From contig NZ_CP011058.1 of NCBI RefSeq assembly GCF_000961095.1, positions 893,501 to 957,500 of the forward strand: DNA of 64,000 nt. Direction: 5' to 3'. The DNA is from Paenibacillus beijingensis (GTDB lineage: Bacteria; Bacillota; Bacilli; Paenibacillales; Paenibacillaceae). The position numbers and the translations under genes were made by a program. The notes under the pieces are model-generated. The model was given only the letters and a program-made list of their open reading frames with translations. It was not told the DNA's origin and did no database searches. Positions 34,611 through 44,385 of this stretch are shown piece by piece (within the stretch, counting starts at the first letter, position 1; each line of letters starts with the position of its first letter).

Positions 34611-37600
34611 TTAATTCCCGCCTACGCGCGCCAGTTCACGCATGTTGGCTTCAAATGCAGCCAGCAGCGCTTCTTCGCCGCGGAGGCCGTCTTCTTCTTC
34701 TACCTTGCGGATTTGTTCCAGCATCCGTTTGTAATCTTTCGGGATGACTTTCACGAAGCGGCTGAGCATGCTGTCCCAGTTGTTCAGCACGTTCTTGCCG
34801 ACGACGCTGTCCGTGTATTCCACGTGGCGCTCCACCATCGAGCGGAGCTCTGCAATGTCGGCTTCGTCTTCCAGACGATCCACCAGAACCATCTCCAGAT
34901 TGACCTGGTTGTGGAAGTCGCCATTCACATCCAGCACATACGCCACGCCGCCGGACATACCGGCCGCGAAGTTGCGTCCCGTAGCGCCGAGGACGGCGAC
35001 GCGTCCGCCGGTCATATATTCGCAGCCGTGGTCGCCCACGCCTTCGACGACGACATACACGCCGCTGTTGCGGACCGCGAAGCGTTCGCCGGCGATGCCG
35101 CGGACATACGCCTCGCCGCTCGTCGCGCCGTAGAATGCCGTGTTGCCGATAATGACATTCTCTTCCGCAACAAAGGTTGCTTTCGGGGACGGAGCGACAA
35201 TGATTTTGCCGCCGGATAAGCCTTTGCCGACATAGTCATTGGAGTCGCCTTCCAGCGACAGCGTAATGCCATTCGGTACGAATGCGCCGAAGCTTTGGCC
35301 TGCCGTTCCGGTGAAATGGAACGAGATCGTATCTTCCGGCAGTCCCGCCGCTCCGTAACGACGCGTCACTTCGCTGCCCAGAATCGTGCCCACAACGCGG
35401 TTCGTGTTGCAGATCGGGAACGATCCGCTTACTTTCTCCCCGCTCTCCAGCGCAGCTTCTGCGGCCGGAATCAGCTTCTGCATATCGAGCGACAGCTCAA
35501 GGCCGTGGTTCTGCTCCTGGATACAGTAACGGAAAGCGTCCTGAGGCACTTCCGGCTGATGCAGCAGAGCCGTCAGATCGACGCCTTTCGCTTTGTAATG
35601 GCTGATCAGTTCCTTCGTCTCCAGAACGTCGGAGCGGCCGACCATTTCGTTGATCGTGCGGAAGCCGAGTTCCGCCATAATTTCACGCATTTCCATTGCC
35701 ACAAAGCGCATATAGTTTACAACGTGGCTCGGATCGCCCATGAACTTCTTGCGCAGATCCGGATTTTGCGTCGCGACGCCGACCGGACAGGTGTCCAGCT
35801 GACAAACGCGCATCATCACGCAGCCAAGCACGACAAGCGGAGCGGTCGAAAATCCGAACTCCTCGGCGCCGAGCAGCGTTGCAATCGCCAGGTCGCGGCC
35901 GTTCATCATCTTGCCGTCGCACTCCACGACGACGCGGTCGCGCAGGTTGTTCAGCATGAGCGTCTGGTGCGTCTCGGCAAGGCCGAGCTCCCAAGGCATT
36001 CCCGCATGGCGCATCGATGCCATCGGGGACGCGCCCGTGCCGCCGTCGTAGCCGCTGACGAGAATGACGTCGGCGCGGCCTTTGGCAACGCCTGCGGCGA
36101 TCGTGCCGACACCGACTTCGGATACGAGCTTCACGTTGATGCGGGCGCGCGGGTTGGCGTTCTTCAGATCGTGGATCAACTCCGCGAGGTCCTCGATCGA
36201 ATAGATGTCATGGTGCGGCGGCGGCGAGATCAGGCCTACGCCCGGCGTTGATCCGCGCACTTCCGCAACCCACGGATACACTTTGCGGCCCGGAAGCTGT
36301 CCGCCTTCGCCCGGCTTCGCGCCTTGTGCCATCTTGATCTGGATCTCGTCGGCATTCACGAGATAGTTGCTCGTAACGCCGAAACGGCCCGAAGCGACCT
36401 GCTTGATCGCGCTGCGGCGGGAATCGCCGTTGGCATCCGGAGTGAAACGCGCCGGATCCTCCCCGCCTTCGCCCGTATTGGACTTGCCGCCGATGCGGTT
36501 CATCGCAATGGCCAGGCTCTCGTGCGCTTCCTTGCTGATGGAGCCGAACGACATCGCTCCGGTCTTGAAGCGCTTGAAGATTTCTTCAACCGATTCCACT
36601 TCCTCGATCGGAACCGGCGTGCGGCCCTTGCTGAAGCTAAGCAGCGAACGCAGCGTCAAATGCTTGCGGTCTTCGCCCTGCACAAGCGACGAAAACTTCT
36701 TGTACAGCTTGTAGTCGTTCGCGCGCGACGCCATCTGCAGCGTATGAATCGTCTGCGGGCTGAACAGATGGTCTTCTCCGTCCTTGCGCCATTGATAGTC
36801 GCCGCCGGAATCGAGCTCTTTCTCCGTGCCTTCCTGCTCGGAAAATGCGCGGTTGTGATGTTTCAACGTCTCTTGGGCAATAATATCCAGACCGATGCCG
36901 CCGATGCGGGAAGGCGTCCAGGTGAAGTACTCGTCGACGAGCTCCTCCTGCAAGCCGACCGCTTCGAAAATTTGCGCGCCGCGGTAAGACTGGATCGTGG
37001 AAATGCCCATTTTGGACAAAATTTTCGTAACGCCTTTGGTGGCGGCTTTAATAAAGTTCTTCACGGCTTTCTCGTGCGTCACGCCGCGCAGCATGCCTTG
37101 GCCGATCATATCGTCGAGCGTCTCGAACGCCAGATACGGATTGACCGCGCTTACGCCGTAGCCGAGCAGCAGCGCAAAGTGATGCACCTCGCGCGGCTCG
37201 CCGGATTCGAGCAAAATGCTCACTTTCGTCCGCGTGCCTTGACGGATCAAGTGGTGATGCAGCGACGAAACGGCGAGCAGCGACGGAATGGCCGCATTCT
37301 CGCGGTCGACGCCGAAGTCGGACAGAACAAGCACGTTATGCCCTTTAGCGATCACACGGTCGGCCGATTCACACAGTTCCTTGATCGCCGCGCGCAGACC
37401 CGCTTCTCCCTGGTCGGCCGGGAAGAAGATCGGAAGCGTAATGGACTTGAAGCCCGGACGGCGCACGTGACGCAGCTTCGCGAAATCTTCGTTCGACAGA
37501 ATCGGCGTCTCCAGACGGATGTGACGTGCACTCTCCGGCACCGGATTAAGCAGGTTGCGCTCTGCTCCGAGCGTCGTGCCGGTCGCGGTAATAATTTCCT

Positions 37601-39218
37601 CGCGGATGGCATCGATCGGCGGGTTCGTTACTTGCGCGAACAGCTGCTTGAAGTAGTTGAACAGCCGCTGCGGACGATCCGACAATACGGCGAGCGGGGC
37701 GTCGTAGCCCATAGAACCGATCGGCTCCACGCCGCTGCCTGCCATCGGCTCGAGCACTTTGCGCAAATCCTCGAACGTGTAGCCGAATGCCTGCTGGCGC
37801 TGCTGCACCGTCTCGTGATTCGGTTCCGGCAGGTGCGGTTCTTCCGGCAGATCGTCCAGTCCGATCAGGTTGTCGTCCAGCCACTGGCGGTAAGGCTTCT
37901 CGGTTACGATCGCCTGCTTCACTTCTTCGTCGGAGACGATGCGGCCGGCTTTCGTATCGACGAGCAGCATCCGTCCCGGACGGAGACGGTCCTTGTACAA
38001 AATGTTCTCCGGCGCAACCGGTACCGTTCCGGCTTCGGATCCGAGAATGATGACGTCGTCCTTCGTGACGTAATAACGTGCCGGACGAAGACCGTTGCGG
38101 TCAAGAGTAGCGCCGATCTGCGTGCCGTCGGTAAACGCCATCGCAGCAGGCCCGTCCCACGGCTCCATCAGCGTGCTGTGGTATTCGTAGAACGCCTTCT
38201 TCTCGTCGCTCATGGTCTCGTGGTTGGACCACGGTTCCGGCACCATCATCATCATGACGTGCGGCAGCGAACGGCCGGACAAGTACAAGAACTCGAGCGT
38301 ATTGTCGAACATCGCCGTATCCGAGCCGTCCGGATTGATGATCGGTTTGATTTTGTCCAAATCTTCGCCGAACAGTTCCGATGCGAACAGCGCCTGGCGG
38401 GCGTGCATCCAGTTCACGTTGCCGCGCAGCGTGTTGATCTCGCCGTTATGAATCAGGTAACGGTACGGATGAGCGCGCTCCCAGCTTGGGAACGTGTTCG
38501 TGCTGAAGCGCGAGTGAACGAGCGCAAGCGCCGTCACCATCGTCTCATCGTTCAGCTCCATGTAGAACGAACGCACCTGCTCCGTCGTCAGCATGCCTTT
38601 GTATACAATCTTCTTGCTCGAGAAAGAAGGGAAATAAAACATGTCTCCGCCCTCGGAACCCGAGTAGCGAATTGCCAGTTCCGCACGCTTGCGGATCACG
38701 TACAGCTTGCGTTCGAAAGCCAACTCCTCCGAGAGTGTCGCACTGCGCGCCACAAACACCTGACGAACATAAGGCATCGCTTTCTTCGCGGATTCGCCCA
38801 GCTTCTCATCGTTCGTCGGTACGGTACGCCAGCCGAGCAGCGTCTGGCCTTCTTCACGGATGATGTCTTCCAGGATGCGTTCCTGATTACGGCGAACCGT
38901 CTCGTCATGAGGCAGAAACAGCATGCCGACCGCGTAAGCGCCCTCTTCCGGAAGCTCGATTTCCTGCTTCTTCAGCTCGCGCGCAAAGAACGCGTGCGGA
39001 ATCTGCAGCATGATGCCCGCTCCGTCGCCTGTATTCGGTTCGGCTCCCTGTCCGCCGCGGTGCTCCATGTTCTCCAGCACGGTCAGCGCTTGACGGATGA
39101 TGGAGTGCGATTTGATCCCTTTGATGTTCGCCACAAATCCCATCCCGCAAGCGTCTTTCTCGAACTGCGGGTCGTAGAGGCCTTGTTTCGGCGGCAATCC
39201 CAAAATGTTCTTATTCAT
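34611..39218 (-). CDS. gltB: Glutamate synthase [NADPH] large subunit
   Basis: 1535 residues from the ATG at 39218 (MNKNILG; GAAAGG upstream), although the frame is open to 39266. Domains in order: class II glutamine amidotransferase with nucleophile Cys in KDACGMGF (near residue 22), central domain, FMN-binding synthase domain (GGKSNTGEGGEDP, GAKPGEGGQLPG), 3Fe-4S cluster ligands CVMMRVCQLDTCPVG, and a C-terminal GXGXG beta-helix. It transfers glutamine amide to 2-oxoglutarate, giving two glutamates. In Bacillus the gene is called gltA. The small subunit gene (gltD/gltB) is not adjacent, unlike in most genomes. GC-rich relative to the EPS region. Confidence 0.97.
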   Translation of the reverse strand: MNKNILGLPPKQGLYDPQFEKDACGMGFVANIKGIKSHSIIRQALTVLENMEHRGGQGAEPNTGDGAGIMLQIPHAFFARELKKQEIELPEEGAYAVGMLFLPHDETVRRNQERILEDIIREEGQTLLGWRTVPTNDEKLGESAKKAMPYVRQVFVARSATLSEELAFERKLYVIRKRAELAIRYSGSEGGDMFYFPSFSSKKIVYKGMLTTEQVRSFYMELNDETMVTALALVHSRFSTNTFPSWERAHPYRYLIHNGEINTLRGNVNWMHARQALFASELFGEDLDKIKPIINPDGSDTAMFDNTLEFLYLSGRSLPHVMMMMVPEPWSNHETMSDEKKAFYEYHSTLMEPWDGPAAMAFTDGTQIGATLDRNGLRPARYYVTKDDVIILGSEAGTVPVAPENILYKDRLRPGRMLLVDTKAGRIVSDEEVKQAIVTEKPYRQWLDDNLIGLDDLPEEPHLPEPNHETVQQRQQAFGYTFEDLRKVLEPMAGSGVEPIGSMGYDAPLAVLSDRPQRLFNYFKQLFAQVTNPPIDAIREEIITATGTTLGAERNLLNPVPESARHIRLETPILSNEDFAKLRHVRRPGFKSITLPIFFPADQGEAGLRAAIKELCESADRVIAKGHNVLVLSDFGVDRENAAIPSLLAVSSLHHHLIRQGTRTKVSILLESGEPREVHHFALLLGYGVSAVNPYLAFETLDDMIGQGMLRGVTHEKAVKNFIKAATKGVTKILSKMGISTIQSYRGAQIFEAVGLQEELVDEYFTWTPSRIGGIGLDIIAQETLKHHNRAFSEQEGTEKELDSGGDYQWRKDGEDHLFSPQTIHTLQMASRANDYKLYKKFSSLVQGEDRKHLTLRSLLSFSKGRTPVPIEEVESVEEIFKRFKTGAMSFGSISKEAHESLAIAMNRIGGKSNTGEGGEDPARFTPDANGDSRRSAIKQVASGRFGVTSNYLVNADEIQIKMAQGAKPGEGGQLPGRKVYPWVAEVRGSTPGVGLISPPPHHDIYSIEDLAELIHDLKNANPRARINVKLVSEVGVGTIAAGVAKGRADVILVSGYDGGTGASPMASMRHAGMPWELGLAETHQTLMLNNLRDRVVVECDGKMMNGRDLAIATLLGAEEFGFSTAPLVVLGCVMMRVCQLDTCPVGVATQNPDLRKKFMGDPSHVVNYMRFVAMEMREIMAELGFRTINEMVGRSDVLETKELISHYKAKGVDLTALLHQPEVPQDAFRYCIQEQNHGLELSLDMQKLIPAAEAALESGEKVSGSFPICNTNRVVGTILGSEVTRRYGAAGLPEDTISFHFTGTAGQSFGAFVPNGITLSLEGDSNDYVGKGLSGGKIIVAPSPKATFVAEENVIIGNTAFYGATSGEAYVRGIAGERFAVRNSGVYVVVEGVGDHGCEYMTGGRVAVLGATGRNFAAGMSGGVAYVLDVNGDFHNQVNLEMVLVDRLEDEADIAELRSMVERHVEYTDSVVGKNVLNNWDSMLSRFVKVIPKDYKRMLEQIRKVEEEDGLRGEEALLAAFEANMRELARVGGN

Positions 39219-39607
39219 TGGTTGCAACCTTTCTGTCGGAGATTGTAAGTCAATCCAAGCGTCCAAACAAATGAATATTTATACGCCTGTATTCATTTCC
39301 GGCTGTGTGATCGTTTCATTGAACCGAGTGGGAACCGTTGCTGCTAAAAAGAGAACGGTTTCTGAATGAACCCTGCCGTGTTTTATGGTTATTCTATGAT
39401 TTTAACATTACCCCACTATGTTAGCAATTTAATATTTTTATGATCGTGATAAGCAATCTAATTCAGTTTTATGCAAAACGGCGTATAATCGGCGTCCCGG
39501 CACCGGCTGAAATCGATGCTTATCCTGCAGGGACAGCCATCTCTTCCATTATATCAAACGATAGGCAGATTCTTGTATAGCAAGTTCAGGAAAGTGCATC
39601 GGTGATG
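39219..39607. other. gltB upstream region
   Basis: 390 bp between gltB and kapB, with no gene. It holds the gltB promoter (39399-39427) and a leader of about 180 nt. A search by eye for GltC-type boxes gave nothing convincing. Confidence 0.5.
39399..39427 (-). promoter_or_regulatory. gltB promoter
   Basis: On the minus strand, TTGCTA (39422-39427), 17-nt spacer, TAAAAT (39399-39404). Confidence 0.68.
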
Positions 39608-40000
39608 TTACAGATTATAGTCCCGCTTCAGCCCTTCCAGCTGGGAGGACGCTCGCTCCGTCCAGCGGCGCAGCCTGTCCAGCGCTTCAAGCTCCGATTC
39701 CAGTGCGCGGAGCAGCGACGCGCGGTAATCCGGCACTTCGCCGCCGCGGTACGGCTCGATATCGCGCAGAGGCACAAGTGCCTTCTCCGTATGGCTGAGC
39801 GCCCGGCGCTCATGGAACATCGGCACATCCGGATTGTACGGATTGTGCAGGTCGCCCTGGTCGGGGTGCTTCAGCACCGCCAGCACCTTCACGACGGCGC
39901 GCGGACTGCCCGTTTCCGCCACCTCGCCGACATACGTCCCGGACTTATACGAAAACTTAACAATATCGCCGACTTGCGGCATTTCTTGGGCGAAACCCAT
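39608..40000 (-). CDS. kapB: Kinase-associated protein KapB
   Basis: 130 residues. KapB-family protein: an SH3-like barrel (VGDIVKFSYKSGTYVGEVAE ... VKVLAVLKHPDQGDLHNPYN) followed by a helical tail (DYRASLLRALESELEALDRL). In Bacillus subtilis KapB is needed for KinB signalling in the sporulation phosphorelay. The ATG at 40000 is favoured by GGGAG ten bases upstream; a GTG nine bases earlier would be too close. It supports a spore-forming Bacillales host. Confidence 0.88.
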   Translation of the reverse strand: MGFAQEMPQVGDIVKFSYKSGTYVGEVAETGSPRAVVKVLAVLKHPDQGDLHNPYNPDVPMFHERRALSHTEKALVPLRDIEPYRGGEVPDYRASLLRALESELEALDRLRRWTERASSQLEGLKRDYNL

Positions 40001-40141
40001 CTTTTTCACGCTCCCAATCGTCTGTTATACGTTTGAAATATAATAATTCAACGCTTAGGTGGCGCGCAATGCCAATTTACACACCCTTGTGTTTTGCCGC
40101 CTCTGCGTCGTAATATATAGATGAGAAAAGTAGGTGAGTAC

Positions 40142-41257
40142 ATGCGTAAAAAAAGAGTGCTTTTGCTCTCCGAAGGGTTCGGATCGGGACATACTCAGGC
40201 CGCCTATGCTCTTGCTGTCGGGCTCAAGCAGTTGTCGCCGAGTATTCAAACCCGTGTCATAGAACTGGGTAAATTTTTAAACCCGGTCCTGGGACCTTGG
40301 ATCGTTTCCGCCTACCGCAAAACCGTCACGAAACAGCCCAAGCTGGTCGGCATGATGTATCGTACGAATTACAATAAATCTCTTAACCGGTTTACGCAGC
40401 TTGCGCTCCACCGTATATTTTATACCCAAACGTCTCAAGTTATTTCGCAGCTTAAGCCGGATTTGATCGTGTGCACCCATCCCGGTCCCAATGCGGTCGT
40501 CGCCCGCCTGAAGCGGCTCGGGCTGGATGTCCCACTTTATACCCTGATTACGGATTATGACGCACACGGAACATGGACGAATCCGGAGGTGAACAAATAT
40601 CTCGTCTCGACGCCGATCGTCAAGCGCAAGCTGATGGAGCGCGGCATCGCCGCCGGACGGATCGAGGTGACGGGCATTCCCGTTCATCCGAACTTCTGGC
40701 ACACCTTCGACAAAGAAGACGTTCAGCGCCAGTTCAACCTGAAGCCGATGCCTACCGTGATGGTGATGGGCGGCGGCTGGGGGCTGATGGAGGAAGACGA
40801 ACTGGTCGATCATATGACGACGTGGCGGGATAAAGTGCAGCTGATCTTCTGCGTTGGCTCGAACGAGAAAGCGCGGGAGCAGCTGCTCGCCAATCCGATG
40901 TACCAGCACCCGAACATCCGGGTTCTCGGCTTCACGCGCGAAGTGAACAAGCTGATGGACGCTTCCGATCTGCTCGTCACCAAGCCGGGCGGCATGACCT
41001 GCACCGAAGGGATGAGCAAAGGCATTCCGATGCTGTTCTACAAGCCGATCCCGGGTCAGGAGGAAGAAAACTGCGAGTATTTCGTCCGCAGCGGCTTCGG
41101 GGAATTGCTGCAGTCGAAGGAGACGATCGACAAATGGTTCAGCCTGATCGGCGAGCCGTACGCCTCCGGGCAGTTCCGCCGCACCCTGCTTACGAAACGC
41201 AATCAACAATACAATCCCACCAAGTGTCCGAGCGCCGTCCTGCAGCTGATGCAGTGA
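40142..41257 (+). CDS. ugtP: Processive diacylglycerol beta-glucosyltransferase (UgtP/MGDG-synthase family)
   Basis: 371 residues from the ATG at 40142 (AGGTG upstream; an earlier ATG at 40121 has no box). The N-terminal MGDG-synthase domain has LSEGFGSGHTQAAYALAVGL, then CTHPGPNAVV and LITDYDAHGTWTNPEV; the C-terminal GT28 domain has VMGGGWGLMEEDELV and TKPGGMTCTEGMSKGIPML. It uses UDP-glucose to make mono- and diglucosyl-diacylglycerol, the lipid anchor for lipoteichoic acid, at the membrane. It draws on the UDP-glucose pool, like the EPS genes. Other members of the family act on different lipids, so the exact product is inferred. Confidence 0.88.
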   Translation: MRKKRVLLLSEGFGSGHTQAAYALAVGLKQLSPSIQTRVIELGKFLNPVLGPWIVSAYRKTVTKQPKLVGMMYRTNYNKSLNRFTQLALHRIFYTQTSQVISQLKPDLIVCTHPGPNAVVARLKRLGLDVPLYTLITDYDAHGTWTNPEVNKYLVSTPIVKRKLMERGIAAGRIEVTGIPVHPNFWHTFDKEDVQRQFNLKPMPTVMVMGGGWGLMEEDELVDHMTTWRDKVQLIFCVGSNEKAREQLLANPMYQHPNIRVLGFTREVNKLMDASDLLVTKPGGMTCTEGMSKGIPMLFYKPIPGQEEENCEYFVRSGFGELLQSKETIDKWFSLIGEPYASGQFRRTLLTKRNQQYNPTKCPSAVLQLMQ

Positions 41258-41288
41258 CGGTTTTTTTCGGGAAAAAGGTTGTCGCTGC

Positions 41289-41406
41289 GCGGACTAATTA
41301 TTCTTCCGATCGCTGTTGTCCCCGGATTTCATTGAATTTACCGCATTGCGGTAGAAATCCGGGGACAAAGGCGAACGCTCACGCTTCTCCAGAACAATTA
41401 GTCCGC
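41289..41406. repeat. 118-bp nested inverted repeat
   Basis: Outer arms gcggactaatt/aattagtccgc (41289-41299, 41396-41406), inner arms gtccccggatttc/gaaatccggggac (41318-41330, 41354-41366) and a central accgcattgcggt palindrome. The nested perfect arms are typical of a dispersed REP/MITE-like element. It may also end ugtP transcription. Confidence 0.8.
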
Positions 41407-41639
41407 TCCGCTCCCCTTTTTCGAAGTAGAGACAGGACGCGGCTGCGCGGGAGGCGCGCTTGCTGACTGAACCTTGGAAAGACAAAATCCAATACCAATA
41501 CCACCGCCATTCAGCGCCGCCACACGCAACGAGATGAACGCGTTGGGACAATACTTTTTTGCCGAATGCCGACTGCTTTAAGTAAACACTGGTTTAGTGA
41601 TTCGATGACAACCTTAATGGAGACAAGGGAGCGATGTCG

Positions 41640-43052
41640 ATGAAAGATCAGGCACTGGACGGCAAAACGGTCATTATCCGGCTCGAGCTGGAAGCAAGCA
41701 AGGCGCACTTCAGCAAGGTCGTCTCCGCGATCGAGGAAGCGGGCGGCGATACGATCGCCATCGACGTCATTCAGACGAATCGGGAAAGCACCATCCGCGA
41801 TCTGACGGTAAAAGTGACCGAAGCGGTCAATATCGGCCGCATATCCAAAGCATTGGAAGCGCTACCGGGCGTCCGCATCGTGAATACATCCGACCGCACC
41901 TTCCTGCTCCACTTGGGCGGCAAAATAACGGTGCAGCCGAAAACGCCGATCCAGAACCGGGACGACCTCTCCCGCGTGTACACGCCGGAAGTGGCGCGCG
42001 TCTGCACGGCCATTCACGAAGACCCTTCCAAAGCGTTCTCGCTGACAATCAAGCGCAACACGGTGGCGGTCGTCTCCGACGGCAGCGCCGTGCTTGGCCT
42101 CGGCAACATCGGTCCCCAGGCCGCAATGCCGGTCATGGAGGGCAAGGCGATGCTGTTCAAGCAGTTCGCCGACGTCGACGCCTTCCCGATCTGCCTGGAC
42201 ACCCAGGATACGGAAGCGATTATATCCATCTGCAAGGCGATCGCTCCCGCGTTCGGCGGCATCAATCTGGAGGACATCTCCTCCCCGCGCTGCTTCGAAA
42301 TTGAACAACGGCTCCGCGAGGAACTGGATATTCCGGTATTTCACGACGACCAGCACGGAACAGCCGTCGTGCTGTATGCAGGGCTGCTCAATGCGCTGCG
42401 GCTAACCGGCAAACGGCTTACTGACGCGCGCATCGTCGTCTGCGGCATCGGAGCGGCCGGAACGGCCTGCACGAAGATGCTGCTCGCCGGAGGCGCGCGG
42501 CACGTGCTCGGCGTGGACCGTGAGGGCATTCTGACCGCGGACAAGGAGTACGAGCATCCGATGTGGAACTGGTATGCCCGCAGCACGAACCCGGAGCGCT
42601 TAGGCGGCGGCTTGGCCGAGGCGCTGAAAGGTGCGGACGTATTCATCGGCCTGTCGGCCGGCGGCATTTTGAAGCGCGGGCATATCCAGTCGATGAACGC
42701 CGATCCCATCGTGTTTGCGATGGCTAATCCGGAACCGGAAATCCGGCCGGAGGAAGCCGAGGACCTTGTCGCCGTCTTCGCCACGGGGCGTTCGGATTAT
42801 CCGAACCAGATCAACAATGTGCTGTGCTTCCCCGGCATTTTTCGGGGGGCGCTGGACTGCCGCGCGACGACAATCAACGAAGCGATGAAGCTGGCGGCGG
42901 CCGAGGCGATCGCCTCCACCGTCGGCGAAGACGAGCTGAGCCGGATGTACATCATTCCGAGCGTATTCAACCAGCGCGTCGTCGAGGAAGTGCGGCGCCG
43001 CGTTGTGCAGGCGGCACGGGAGAGCGGCGTCGCGCGGCGGAACACTCGGTGA
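41640..43052 (+). CDS. NAD(P)-dependent malic enzyme with N-terminal ACT domain
   Basis: 470 residues from the ATG at 41640 (GGAG eight bases upstream). Residues 1-85 are an ACT regulatory domain (VIIRLELEASKAHFSKVVSA). Then comes the malic domain (VYTPEVARVCTAIHEDP, VSDGSAVLGLGNIGPQAAMPV with GKAMLFKQF), the metal/dinucleotide region FHDDQHGTAVV, and the Rossmann motif VCGIGAAGTACTKML. It decarboxylates malate to pyruvate. The ACT-containing form corresponds to the YqkJ/MleA type of Bacillus. Pyruvate and NADPH output is general metabolism; there is no link to neighbours. Confidence 0.94.
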   Translation: MKDQALDGKTVIIRLELEASKAHFSKVVSAIEEAGGDTIAIDVIQTNRESTIRDLTVKVTEAVNIGRISKALEALPGVRIVNTSDRTFLLHLGGKITVQPKTPIQNRDDLSRVYTPEVARVCTAIHEDPSKAFSLTIKRNTVAVVSDGSAVLGLGNIGPQAAMPVMEGKAMLFKQFADVDAFPICLDTQDTEAIISICKAIAPAFGGINLEDISSPRCFEIEQRLREELDIPVFHDDQHGTAVVLYAGLLNALRLTGKRLTDARIVVCGIGAAGTACTKMLLAGGARHVLGVDREGILTADKEYEHPMWNWYARSTNPERLGGGLAEALKGADVFIGLSAGGILKRGHIQSMNADPIVFAMANPEPEIRPEEAEDLVAVFATGRSDYPNQINNVLCFPGIFRGALDCRATTINEAMKLAAAEAIASTVGEDELSRMYIIPSVFNQRVVEEVRRRVVQAARESGVARRNTR

Positions 43053-43195
43053 ACATGAACGGATAGGTGAAAATAGCCGCTGCGCTGCCATGTTCACCAA
43101 GAGGGAAGGAACAGATGATTCGCGAAATTGGGGCGTTTCACGCCTATTTCGTGGAATTTAACGCGGGCTATAACGCGGGGTGCGGGGTATTACAG

Positions 43196-43233
43196 GATCG
43201 GCCCGAAATTGTTGATTTCGGGCTGATCTTTTT
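43196..43233 (+). terminator. Terminator of the malic enzyme gene
   Basis: A 14-bp stem (gatcggcccgaaat 43196-43209 with atttcgggctgatc 43215-43228, one wobble) followed by five Ts. Confidence 0.92.
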
Positions 43234-43270
43234 CGGAGATAAAAACTCTAATAGAAGAGAGTGTCCATTT

Positions 43271-44260
43271 ATGAGCAAGTTTCTCATTGGTATAGACCTC
43301 GGCGGAACAAACATCAAAACGGCCATTTTTGACACAGAGTTTAAAACCATTCTTGAAAGAAGCGATCCTACAGAAGCGGAAGCCGGTCCGGCTCATGTCT
43401 TGACCAAAATCAAAAATATTATAAAAGAAATGTTATTCCAGTTAGAGATCAATCAAACCGATATGATCGGTATGGGAATGGGAATACCCGGCCTGCTCGA
43501 TCCTGATCAAGGACTCTCTATTTTTTCTCCAAACTTTCCCGGGTGGGAAAACATACATGTCGTTCATGAAATGAAAAGTGAATTTACTTTTCCCGTATTT
43601 ATAGATAATGATGTCCGAGCGAATCTATACGGTGAATGGTTGTTTGGTGCCGGTGCAGGTCATCGAAACATTGTTTTAATCACGCTGGGTACCGGATTAG
43701 GATCGGGGATCGTGATGGATGGCAAGGTTCTTTACGGCCAAACCGCGAGTGCCGGTGAAATTGGTCATATGAACATGTACCGGGAAGGGCGTCCTTGCCG
43801 TTGCGGTAGCTCGGGTTGTCTTGGAAGATACGTCTCCGCGGTAGGCATGGTAAGAACATTTGTCGAACAACTTGAATTAGGCAAAGCAAGCATCGTTCAA
43901 CAGTGGGTTGGCGGCGAGAGTGCTAAAATAACGGCCCAAATGATTTCGGAAGCATATGACCTTGGAGATGAATTATCCATTGCAGTCATGCATGAAACCG
44001 GAAAAACACTTGGATTTGGTCTGTCCAATGTAATCAACCTGTTTAATCCGGAACTTATTATCATAGGCGGCGGAATGTCGGCTGCAGGAGATCGCTTGCT
44101 AAACACCGTCCGTGACACGATTAAAGCTCATAGCTTGAAGCTGTCCTCTCAAGTTTGCAAGGTTGTGCAAGCGTCAATGGGCGCCCGGGCGGGAATGGTC
44201 GGTGCCGCCGCATACGCAAAACAGAAGTTGGAAAGAAGCCGGAAACCATACATGCTCTAA
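43271..44260 (+). CDS. ROK-family sugar kinase (glucokinase-like)
   Basis: 329 residues from the ATG at 43271, after AGAAGAGAG; the frame is open upstream, but that part includes the terminator of the previous gene. ATP motif GIDLGGTNIKTAIFD at the N terminus, FIDNDVRANLYGEWLFGAG, GTGLGSGIV, and the ROK zinc site GEIGHMNM...CRCGSSGCLGRYVS. It probably phosphorylates glucose or a related hexose. It is visibly more AT-rich than the malic enzyme gene before it, so the two have different histories. ROK regulators carry an HTH domain; none is present here. Confidence 0.9.
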   Translation: MSKFLIGIDLGGTNIKTAIFDTEFKTILERSDPTEAEAGPAHVLTKIKNIIKEMLFQLEINQTDMIGMGMGIPGLLDPDQGLSIFSPNFPGWENIHVVHEMKSEFTFPVFIDNDVRANLYGEWLFGAGAGHRNIVLITLGTGLGSGIVMDGKVLYGQTASAGEIGHMNMYREGRPCRCGSSGCLGRYVSAVGMVRTFVEQLELGKASIVQQWVGGESAKITAQMISEAYDLGDELSIAVMHETGKTLGFGLSNVINLFNPELIIIGGGMSAAGDRLLNTVRDTIKAHSLKLSSQVCKVVQASMGARAGMVGAAAYAKQKLERSRKPYML

Positions 44261-44385
44261 ATCTTGAAGGATTGAAAAACCGGAAATTACGTTCTAGAGT
44301 GCATGGGAACAAGATGAATTAGTTGGCTGCGGGGACTGACCCCGAAGAAAAGAAACAGCAGTAGTCATGAAAAAGAATTGTATAC

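Noticed and set aside
36324..39248. A 974-codon open frame on the plus strand
   Set aside because: It lies wholly antisense to gltB, which has clear homology, start and codon bias; long antisense frames are expected in GC-rich genes.
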